DNA from: Actinomycetota bacterium
GTDB taxonomy: Bacteria > Actinomycetota > Thermoleophilia > UBA2241
Direction of reading: 5' to 3'
DNA length: 13,049 nt
NCBI GenBank assembly: GCA_026392265.1
Contig: JAPLCL010000175.1
Location: forward strand, 1-13,049
The position numbers and the translations under genes are program-made. Below, piece by piece: positions 7,565-13,049 of this stretch. Every line of letters starts with the position of its first letter. The first letter of the stretch is position 1. The notes beneath the pieces were generated by a model. It was not told where the DNA came from and made no database searches. It was given only the letters and a program-made list of their open reading frames with translations.

Positions 7565-7587
7565 CGTTCGCTGAGTATATGCGAACG
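7565..7587. promoter_or_regulatory. 7-bp inverted repeat, candidate operator over the -10 box
   Basis: CGTTCGC (7565-7571) and GCGAACG (7581-7587) are perfect inverted arms with a 9-bp AT-rich spacer that contains the candidate -10. Such placement would suit a dimeric repressor. Next to and overlapping it, 7557-7570 read on the minus strand is CGAACGTACGTCCC, one mismatch from the Bacillus-type SOS box consensus CGAACRNRYGTTYC. The regulator is unknown. Confidence 0.35.
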
Positions 7588-7603
7588 GTGTGTGCGCCGA
7601 GAA
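7574..7603 (-). promoter_or_regulatory. Candidate internal promoter for the methyltransferase gene
   Basis: A good -10 (TATACT, 7574-7579) lies 18 bp from a weak -35 (TTCTCG, 7598-7603) on the minus strand. A start near 7567 would give a leader of about 37 nt to the ATG at 7530. It would allow the methyltransferase and peptidase to be expressed apart from the aldehyde dehydrogenase. Sequence resemblance only. Confidence 0.35.
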
Positions 7604-7636
7604 CCGCGCCGCGAGGCGGGGCAGGCCAAACGCCAC

Positions 7637-7650
7637 GGCCTCGAGAGGCC
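7637..7650 (-). other. Short perfect hairpin after the small-protein gene
   Basis: GGCCTC-GA-GAGGCC is a perfect 6-bp inverted repeat, 6 nt beyond the stop of the small gene in the direction of transcription. Only a TTT follows some nucleotides later, so a terminator role is weak. It may partly separate the small gene from the methyltransferase. Confidence 0.3.
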
Positions 7651-7656
7651 GCACCT

Positions 7657-7884
7657 TCACGACGGAGGTACTACCCAGTCGGGCGCGGTGCGGCGGCGCT
7701 CACGGGAGCGGCGCTCGAAGGCCGTCCGCGAGCGGTCCCGCCGTCGCTCCGACACACGGCGATCCTTGAGGACCTCGACTCCGTCTCGCCCCCAGAAGAG
7801 CTGACAGAAACGGTCGTAGAGACGGTCGCGCTCGGGGCCCGTGACCACGAGCCGGTACGTGGCAGTGTCGGCCTGCGCATCCAT
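7657..7884 (-). CDS. Small Arg-rich hypothetical protein (75 aa)
   Basis: I do not recognise a named family. The N-terminal half looks folded (ATYRLVVTGPERDRLYDRF, then CQLFWGRDGVEVLKDRR). The C-terminal half is highly charged with repeated ERR elements (SERRRDRS at 46-53, FERRSRERRR) and ends RTAPDWVVPPS. There is no signal peptide or membrane segment. The ATG at 7884 is the only ATG that keeps the whole N-terminus: an in-frame stop lies shortly upstream, and the SD is poor (GGGTA). It starts 21 nt after the aldehyde dehydrogenase stop, which suggests co-transcription. A coding reading is favoured by its position in the operon and by a composition unlike random GC-rich frames. A role as an accessory or nucleic-acid-binding protein is speculation. 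Confidence 0.7.
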   Translation of the reverse strand: MDAQADTATYRLVVTGPERDRLYDRFCQLFWGRDGVEVLKDRRVSERRRDRSRTAFERRSRERRRTAPDWVVPPS

Positions 7885-7905
7885 GCCGTGGTTGTACCCA
7901 TTTCG

Positions 7906-9345
7906 TCAATACGTCACGTATACGGTCTTCGTGCGTGTGAAGAACTCGAGCGCCGCCGGCCCCTGCTCCTTGAACGTGTTGGCGCTGCTCTGCTTGAAAC
8001 CGCCGAAGGGCGCCTGGAGGGCCAGGCCGGTGGTCGGTTCGTTGACCTTGACCACGCCGGCCTCGATGCGGTCGACGAAGGTCAGGGCCCGGCGCAGGTC
8101 GTTGGTGACCACGCCGGCGGCAAGGCCGTACCCCACGGCGTTTGCCTTGAAGAGGGCATCGTCGAGGTCCCGCGCCCGGATGATGCCCACGACGGGGCCG
8201 AAGACCTCCTCCTGAGCGAGGCGACTGTGCACGTCGACGCCGTCGAAGATCGTCGGCTGCACGAAGTGGCCGCCCTCGCCGGCGGGGCCGCCGCCGGTCA
8301 GCAGCTCGGCGCCCTCGTCCTTGGCGATGCGCACGTACTCGAGGTCGGTGGCCAGCTGGTCGGCGCTCACGGCCGGTCCCATCTGCACGCCCTCGGCGAG
8401 GCCGTCGCCGACCCTGAGAGCCGCGGCGGCCTCCGCCAGGGCCGCGGCGAAGCGGTCGGCGATGCCGTCCTCGACGATCACCCGACTGGTGGCCGTGCAG
8501 CTCTGGCCGGTAAGGCCGAAGCCGCCCATGACCGCCAGCCGCACGGCGAGGTCGAGATCGGCGTCGTCGAGGACGATGGTCGGGTTTTTGCCGCCCATCT
8601 CGAGCTGCACGCGCGTGAAGTGCTCGGCGGCGCGCGCGTAGATCCCGGCGCCGATAGCGTGCGACCCCGTGAACGTGAGTCCACGCACGACTGGATCGCC
8701 GGCGAGCGCGCCGCCGACCGTGCCGCCGGAGCCGGTCACCAAGTTGAGGACGCCGGCCGGCAGGCCGGCGTCCACCAGGCACTCGACCAGCCGCAGCGCC
8801 GTGAGCGGCGTCGCCGATGCCGGCTTGAAGACGACCGCGTTGCCGTACACGAGCGCCGGCGCGATCTTCCACGCCGGGATGGCGATCGGGAAGTTCCACG
8901 GCGTGATCGCCGCGACCACGCCGAGCGGCTCGCGGCGGCTGAAGAGCATGGAGTTCGGCGTGTTGGGCGGCAGTACATCACCGCCGACCCGCCAGCCCTC
9001 GCCGCCGAAGTAGCGCAGGATGTCGCGGGCCCGCGTGACCTCGCCGCGAGCCTCGGCGAGCGTCTTGCCCTCCTCCCGGGTGAGCGAGGTGGCGATATCG
9101 TCGAAGCGCTCGTCGAGCAGCTCGGCGGCACGGAACAGGATCGCGCCGCGCGCCGGCGCCGGCGTGGCCGCCCAGGCCGGGAACGCCTCCGCTGCCGCTG
9201 CGACTGCCTGCGCCGCGTCAGCTGCGGTCGCGCTCGGGAAGGTCCCCAGTACCTCGCCGGCGTGCGCCGGGTCCAGCGTCTCAAAGGTGGCGAGGTCGGA
9301 TGCGTCGACCCACTCGCCGCCGATCAGGTTCTTGAACGCTGCCAT
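7906..9345 (-). CDS. NAD(P)-dependent aldehyde dehydrogenase, ketoglutarate-semialdehyde-DH-like
   Basis: Cytoplasmic ALDH-superfamily enzyme oxidising an aldehyde to the carboxylate; 479 residues, the usual length. Catalytic and cofactor residues are all visible: Asn151 (ITPWNFP), Lys174 (FKPAS), Glu249 (QLEMGGKNP), Cys283 (GQSCTATSR) and Glu380 (EEVFGPVV). The C-terminus LQAPFGGFKQSSANTFKEQG and the TKTVY end resemble the branch holding 2,5-dioxovalerate/alpha-ketoglutarate semialdehyde dehydrogenases such as Bacillus YcbD/GucD. Betaine-aldehyde or succinate-semialdehyde activity cannot be excluded. The ATG at 9345 has GAGGTGG about 5 nt upstream. It is the first gene of a cassette continuing with the small Arg-rich protein, the methyltransferase and the P1 peptidase. 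Substrate assignment is inference from similarity. Confidence 0.95.
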   Translation of the reverse strand: MAAFKNLIGGEWVDASDLATFETLDPAHAGEVLGTFPSATAADAAQAVAAAAEAFPAWAATPAPARGAILFRAAELLDERFDDIATSLTREEGKTLAEARGEVTRARDILRYFGGEGWRVGGDVLPPNTPNSMLFSRREPLGVVAAITPWNFPIAIPAWKIAPALVYGNAVVFKPASATPLTALRLVECLVDAGLPAGVLNLVTGSGGTVGGALAGDPVVRGLTFTGSHAIGAGIYARAAEHFTRVQLEMGGKNPTIVLDDADLDLAVRLAVMGGFGLTGQSCTATSRVIVEDGIADRFAAALAEAAAALRVGDGLAEGVQMGPAVSADQLATDLEYVRIAKDEGAELLTGGGPAGEGGHFVQPTIFDGVDVHSRLAQEEVFGPVVGIIRARDLDDALFKANAVGYGLAAGVVTNDLRRALTFVDRIEAGVVKVNEPTTGLALQAPFGGFKQSSANTFKEQGPAALEFFTRTKTVYVTY

Positions 9346-9390
9346 CGTCCACCTCGCCGTCGGGATGCCGGTTCACGCCTGTGGGCAACG

Positions 9391-9396
9391 ATACTA
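9391..9396 (-). promoter_or_regulatory. Weak candidate -10 element for the aldehyde dehydrogenase
   Basis: TAGTAT on the minus strand, about 46 bases before the ATG at 9345, matches the -10 of the importer promoter candidate. No convincing -35 is found at 16-18 bp. It lies in the 127-base gap after the SBP gene and could start the metabolic cassette. Confidence 0.22.
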
Positions 9397-9432
9397 CCGC
9401 CGTCCGATCGCGCCGCCGGGAGACGAGCGGCG

Positions 9433-9449
9433 CTGCCGAGCTCGGGCAG
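9433..9449 (-). terminator. Weak hairpin after the second SBP gene
   Basis: CTGCC (9433-9437) and GGCAG (9445-9449) pair around a self-complementary CGAGCTCG core. It sits 24 bases beyond the SBP stop codon. There is no T-run in the direction of transcription, so it is at best a poor intrinsic terminator. Confidence 0.2.
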
Positions 9450-9472
9450 GGGCCCGCCATACCGCGAGCCGC

Positions 9473-11311
9473 TCACTCTTCGAGCGCGCGGCCCCGGCCC
9501 CGTCTGATGAGCCAGACGGCGATGCCGACGACGATCGCCGCGACGACGGCCGCGACGATCCAGACGGTGGCCGGCGACGAGCCCTGGTCCGTCGCGGCGG
9601 CGGCCACTTTCGGCTTCACATCGATGTAACTCTTGCGGCTGATCATGTTGTCCCAGACGCTCCCGCCCACGTAGGGTGCCCAGCCGTCCCAGTTCGCGGT
9701 ATTCACGGCCTGCAGGATGGCCGGGTAGTCGAGGACGATCATCGGCTGCTCCGCATACATGATCGCCTGCATCTGTTTGAGGATCTCGATCCGCTTCGCC
9801 GGGTCCATGGCCTCGTACTGCTGGGTGTTGAGCCGGTCGTACTCGGCGTTGGACCAGTTCATCTCGTTGTAGTTCTCGATCTGGTCTGTGGTGAAGCAGG
9901 CGGCGGAATCCCCGGGGTCGATGTAGCCCATGAAGTCCCAGAGGGCGAGGTCGTAGTCCGGCGCGTAGGTGTTGCCCTTGTAGTTCCAGATGCTGTCGCC
10001 GAGAGCGCCTTCGTCGACCACGGTGAGCTCGATCTGCAGGCCGATCTGGCGCAGCCAGCCGGCGATGAGCTTGCCCTGGATCTGGCTCTCGGGCGAGATG
10101 TCCCTCGTCCACAGGCGCAGCTTGATCGGCTTGCCCTTATAGTCGCGGACCCCGTCGCTGTTCGTGTCGAGGTAGCCGGCCGCGTCCATGAGCTGCCCGG
10201 CCTTCTGAAGGTCGAACCCGATCGTGTCCTCAGGCGCGGGCTGGTAGTAGGGGTCGAAGCTCGCCGGCCAGCCCTGCTTGGGGTAGATCCCGTACCCCGG
10301 GTCGGCTTCGCCTCCCCAGCCCAGATCGGCGCACTTCTGCCGGTTGATGGCCCACGCGAGCGCGACGCGGAAACGCTTGTCCTTGAGCACCGGATTCCCC
10401 AGTGAGTCCGGACTGTCGTAGCAGTTGACGTCGATGTACTCCCAGTTGTACAGGGGGTACGGGATCGCCTTGATGGCAGGGTCGCTCTCGAGGGACTTGA
10501 ACTGCGCCGGCGGGATCACCTGCGCCCCGTCGATGGCGCCGCTCTTGAGGTCCTGCACCATCGTGTCGGAGTTCGTGTAGTACTGGAAGATGATCTCGTC
10601 GACGGCCGGTTTGGGGCCCCAGTACGACGGGTTCCTGACCATCTTCACGTACTGGTCCTTCTTGAACTCGACCGTCTGGAACGGCCCGGAGCCGACGATG
10701 GGCGGCGAGTTGCGGAAGGTGTTGGCCGCCGCCTTGGGGTCGATCTTGCTCCAGAGGTGCTCGGGCAGCACGTAGATGTACACCTGCGTGAGGAGCATGT
10801 TCGCCTTGGGCCGCGAGCAGATCACCTTGAGCGTGGTGTCATCGACGGCCACGGCCTCCTTGACGCCGCGCAGGTACACGGCGTTGCTCATCTCGTTCTT
10901 GATGATGTAGTTGAACGTGAAGGCGACGTCGCCGGCGGTGAGCGGTTCGCCGTCCTGCCACTCTACCCCCGGGTAGAGATGGAAGGTCCACGTCTTGCCG
11001 TCGGCGGACGTCTCCCAGCTCTGCGCGAGACCTGTCTCTTTGGACGGCAGCCCGTCGCTGCCGATGCCGACCAGCACGTCGTAGTTCAGCAGCCAGATCT
11101 CGTAGGACGCGCTGTACCCGATGAAGGGGTTGAGGTTGAGCGGGCCCTCGTTCCAGCCGAGGCGCAGCGTCACCTTGCCGCTCGGCGACGGAGATGCGCT
11201 GCTTCTGGCGGCTCCGGGACTCCACGCCGATGCCAGGGCAAGCAGCAGCAAGCACGTCGCCGCGGCGATGACCGGCCGCCGATAGACGGCGATGCTTCTT
11301 CCAGTACTCAT
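9473..11311 (-). CDS. ABC transporter substrate-binding protein, family 5, with C-terminal membrane anchor
   Basis: Solute receptor for an oligopeptide-type importer, 612 residues. The signal peptide has Arg11-Arg12, a hydrophobic core at 13-29 and AARSSAS after it; the Cys at 20 is inside the core and not a lipobox. Family 5 features are LNLNPFIGYS (58-67), LAQSWETSADGKTWTF (95-110), WQDGEPLTAGDVAFTFN (118-134), VGSGPF (206-211) and FRVALAWAINRQKC (314-327). LDTNSDGVRD (381-390) is a DxNxDGxxD calcium-loop-like motif. The C-terminus has a single hydrophobic helix (about 581-602) followed by RRGRGRALEE, which would anchor the protein with its binding domain outside. The ATG at 11311 follows an AGGGGG SD; the frame is open further upstream to 11584 but lacks a signal peptide there. 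It stands alone with no permease or ATPase adjacent. Confidence 0.95.
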   Translation of the reverse strand: MSTGRSIAVYRRPVIAAATCLLLLALASAWSPGAARSSASPSPSGKVTLRLGWNEGPLNLNPFIGYSASYEIWLLNYDVLVGIGSDGLPSKETGLAQSWETSADGKTWTFHLYPGVEWQDGEPLTAGDVAFTFNYIIKNEMSNAVYLRGVKEAVAVDDTTLKVICSRPKANMLLTQVYIYVLPEHLWSKIDPKAAANTFRNSPPIVGSGPFQTVEFKKDQYVKMVRNPSYWGPKPAVDEIIFQYYTNSDTMVQDLKSGAIDGAQVIPPAQFKSLESDPAIKAIPYPLYNWEYIDVNCYDSPDSLGNPVLKDKRFRVALAWAINRQKCADLGWGGEADPGYGIYPKQGWPASFDPYYQPAPEDTIGFDLQKAGQLMDAAGYLDTNSDGVRDYKGKPIKLRLWTRDISPESQIQGKLIAGWLRQIGLQIELTVVDEGALGDSIWNYKGNTYAPDYDLALWDFMGYIDPGDSAACFTTDQIENYNEMNWSNAEYDRLNTQQYEAMDPAKRIEILKQMQAIMYAEQPMIVLDYPAILQAVNTANWDGWAPYVGGSVWDNMISRKSYIDVKPKVAAAATDQGSSPATVWIVAAVVAAIVVGIAVWLIRRGRGRALEE

Positions 11312-11382
11312 GCTGTCCCCCTGATCGCCTTCGTCGCCCCGGCCGGTCCCACGACGGCCCGGCAGGTCTTGCGATGCGCCAG

Positions 11383-11412
11383 ACAGTAGTGGCCGCGTAT
11401 GCATCCGGTCAA
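11383..11412 (-). promoter_or_regulatory. Candidate sigma-70-type promoter for the second SBP gene
   Basis: The -35 TTGACC (11407-11412) and -10 TACTGT (11383-11388) are 18 bp apart on the minus strand. A start near 11376 gives a leader of about 65 nt before the ATG at 11311. It lies in the 156-base divergent region shared with the cyclase gene. Sequence resemblance only. Confidence 0.45.
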
Positions 11413-11467
11413 GGCCGCGTCCGGCGCAGCACCTGACCATGGAGCCCGCAGTACCGCGGTGTGTACA

Positions 11468-12832
11468 ATGACGGACGTTCCCCGGACCCGCTGGGCCAGG
11501 ACGATCGACGGCGCCTGCATCGCTTATCAGGACATCGGCGAGGGCCCGATCACCCTCGTGGTCATCCATGGCTGGGTCTCCCACCTTGAGGTCTACTGGG
11601 AACAGCCCCGCTACGCGCGCTTCATCCGCCGCCTTTCCCGCAACCTCCGCGTGCTCCTCTTCGATAAGCGCGGCATCGGCATGTCAGACCGCGTGAACGG
11701 GACCCCCGACCTCGGCGTCCTGCTCGACGATGTGCGCGCCGTGATGGACGCCGCCGGCGTCGCCAGGGCCGCGCTGCTTGGCTGGGGGTCTCCTGGACCC
11801 GGGCTCGCGGCGTTCTTCGCGGCCACGTACCCGGAACGCACGCTCTGCCTCCTCATCGACGGGTGGATCCACTTCCGGCGCGAGTCAGACCACCCACACG
11901 GGGAGACGGCGGCGGAGTTCGAGAAGTCCGTCAGCGCCCTCTCCTCCACGTGGGGCCTCGAGGACCGCATCGTCGACTTCGTGCGCCAAGGCTACGGAGA
12001 GCGTCCCGACGACGCGCCCTACGACGACCTTGAGTTCCTCAGATGGAATGCGAAGCTGGCGCGCTTCGCTGCCACGCCAGCCAGCTATGAAACGTTCATG
12101 CGGATGTGGTTCGAGACCGACCTCCGTCCCGTCCTCCCGACGATCCACGTACCGACGGCGATCTTCTTCAAGAGGACTCAGTCCGAGGAGGATCTCGAGA
12201 TCATGGGGTCCTACCTGGAGACCATCCCCGGGGCCCGCCGCGTTGATGTCGATGCGCGAGACCTGGTCGTCTGGCTGGACGATCATGAGCAATACGCCTC
12301 CGCTCTTGAGCGCTACCTGGCCAGCGTGGCGAACGAGGAGGCGCAGCTCGACCGCATGCTGGCGACCGTGCTCTTCACCGACATCGTCGGCTCCACCGCG
12401 CGCGCAGCCGAGCTCGGTGACGCGCGATGGCAGGAGTTCCTTGAGCGCCATCACAAGACGGTGCGGGCGCTCCTCGCCCGCTACCGCGGCATCGAGGTCA
12501 AGACCATGGGCGACGGCTTCCTCGCGACCTTCGACGGGCCGGCCCGGGCGGTCAAGTGCGCCCAGGTGATCTGCGAAGCGGTCAAGCCCCTGGGCCTTGA
12601 GGTGCGGGCCGGCTGCCACACCGGCGAGATCGAACTGCTGGGCGCCGACGTGGGAGGTATCGCCGTACACATCGGCGCCCGCGTCGGCGCCCTCGCCGCG
12701 CCCTCCGAGGTACTCGTCTCTTCGACCGTCAAGGACCTCGTTGCCGGCTCGGGCCTGATCTTCGCCGACCGCGGCGAGCACGAGCTCAAGGGTATGCCGG
12801 GCAGCTGGCACCTGTACTCAGCAGACACGTGA
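11468..12832 (+). CDS. Alpha/beta-hydrolase-like domain fused to class III adenylate/guanylate cyclase
   Basis: Soluble two-domain protein of 454 residues. Residues 8-285 have an alpha/beta-hydrolase fold (IHGWVSHLEVYWE at 33-45, FDKRGIGMSD at 65-74, FAATYPERT at 117-125). The expected nucleophile elbow GxSxGG reads GWGSPG (105-110), and the usual acid and His positions are also changed, so it is probably not an active hydrolase. Residues 296-454 form a class III cyclase catalytic domain: VLFTDIVGSTARAAELGD with metal Asp305, EVKTMGDGFLATF with Lys345 and Asp349, and GGIAVHIGARVGALA with Arg405 but His401 where classical enzymes have Asn. It would make cAMP or cGMP. The ATG at 11468 suits the domain start; an in-frame ATG at 11399 would add 23 residues and overlaps the divergent promoter. 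No clear SD precedes either. It is followed by a likely cNMP-binding gene. Confidence 0.88.
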   Translation: MTDVPRTRWARTIDGACIAYQDIGEGPITLVVIHGWVSHLEVYWEQPRYARFIRRLSRNLRVLLFDKRGIGMSDRVNGTPDLGVLLDDVRAVMDAAGVARAALLGWGSPGPGLAAFFAATYPERTLCLLIDGWIHFRRESDHPHGETAAEFEKSVSALSSTWGLEDRIVDFVRQGYGERPDDAPYDDLEFLRWNAKLARFAATPASYETFMRMWFETDLRPVLPTIHVPTAIFFKRTQSEEDLEIMGSYLETIPGARRVDVDARDLVVWLDDHEQYASALERYLASVANEEAQLDRMLATVLFTDIVGSTARAAELGDARWQEFLERHHKTVRALLARYRGIEVKTMGDGFLATFDGPARAVKCAQVICEAVKPLGLEVRAGCHTGEIELLGADVGGIAVHIGARVGALAAPSEVLVSSTVKDLVAGSGLIFADRGEHELKGMPGSWHLYSADT

Positions 12833-12887
12833 AGGAAACAGCCGACGGGCCAAGACGAACGTCCGCGGCCCACGAAGGGGGGCAGGT

Positions 12888-13049
12888 ATGACAAGGATCG
12901 ACCCATGGTCTGGGACGAAATGGAACGGCCTTGGCCAAACGCGCTCGCTGCCACAGGACTGGCTGTCTCGAGTGCTAGCCAAGGCTGCCCTCTTCGACGG
13001 GTTGTCGAAGCAGGACCTGCGGGCCGTGGCCGGCCTGGCCGAACTGCGG
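12888..13049 (+). CDS. Putative cyclic-nucleotide-binding (CRP-like) protein, N-terminal part
   Basis: Open from the ATG at 12888 to the right edge (54 residues), preceded by AAGGGGGGCAGGT as an SD. After a variable start, WLSRVLAKAALFDGLSKQDLRAVAGLAELR matches the usual beginning of a cNMP-binding domain (L..vpLF.gLs..dL..va..ae.r). The phosphate-binding cassette and any HTH or other output domain lie outside the window, so the class (Crp-type regulator or other cNMP sensor) is open. The gene follows the cyclase by 55 nt on the same strand, suggesting that it reads the cyclase product. Confidence 0.65.
   Translation, partial: MTRIDPWSGTKWNGLGQTRSLPQDWLSRVLAKAALFDGLSKQDLRAVAGLAELR

Noticed and set aside
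5929..9507. A plus-strand open frame of nearly 1,200 codons antisense to the metabolic cassette
   Set aside because: It is low-complexity, changes character as it crosses gene boundaries and lies opposite three well-supported enzymes. Long antisense frames are expected in GC-rich genes.
11399..11467. Earlier cyclase start at 11399, adding 23 residues
   Set aside because: The extra residues do not resemble the domain, no SD is present, and the site falls inside the spacer of the divergent SBP promoter. It remains possible but less likely.
11464..11469. TACAAT as a -10 box for the cyclase gene
   Set aside because: Transcription would start after the likely ATG at 11468, no in-frame start codon follows before the hydrolase domain, and no good -35 lies 16-18 bp upstream.

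Overview
The window is a GC-rich bacterial chromosome segment. Its codon use, signal peptides, oligopeptide-type ABC transporters and alpha/beta-hydrolase/class III cyclase fusion fit a high-GC actinobacterium, possibly of the Thermoleophilia type. The taxonomic reading is inference; there is no rRNA or other marker here. No tRNA, rRNA, CRISPR array, insertion sequence or phage gene was seen.

Layout. (1) Positions 5291 down to 1, minus strand: a peptide/oligopeptide-type (PepT family) ABC importer operon. The order is DppB-like permease, DppC-like permease, two ATPases, then the start of a family 5 substrate-binding protein (SBP) that runs off the left edge. Coupling is tight, with two ATGA overlaps and one 2-nt gap. 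The second ATPase has no stop codon in its own frame and stays open into the SBP. A stop lies one frame away, just before a perfect 15-bp hairpin, so a one-base frameshift is the likeliest explanation. (2) Positions 5292-5606: a leader/promoter region with a candidate sigma-70 promoter and a structured stem-loop abutting the ribosome binding site of the first permease. (3) Positions 9345 down to 5607, minus strand: a metabolic cassette of NAD(P)-dependent aldehyde dehydrogenase, an unrecognised 75-residue Arg-rich protein, a methyltetrahydrofolate:corrinoid methyltransferase and a P1-family (DmpA-like) aminopeptidase. (4) Positions 11311 down to 9473, minus strand: a second complete family 5 SBP with an N-terminal signal peptide and a C-terminal membrane anchor, with no transporter genes next to it. 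(5) Positions 11468 to 13049, plus strand, divergent: an alpha/beta-hydrolase-like domain fused to a class III nucleotide cyclase, then the start of a protein that looks like a cyclic-nucleotide-binding regulator.

How they may work together (inference). The importer and its two SBPs would bring in peptides or another amine/amide solute. The P1 peptidase could split amide-bonded substrates inside the cell. The aldehyde dehydrogenase and the folate/corrinoid methyltransferase would process the carbon skeleton and methyl groups. The divergent cyclase/cNMP-binding pair is a compact second-messenger module that might sense a ligand through its degenerate hydrolase domain. The hydrolase domain lacks the expected catalytic triad, which makes a sensor role attractive but unproven.
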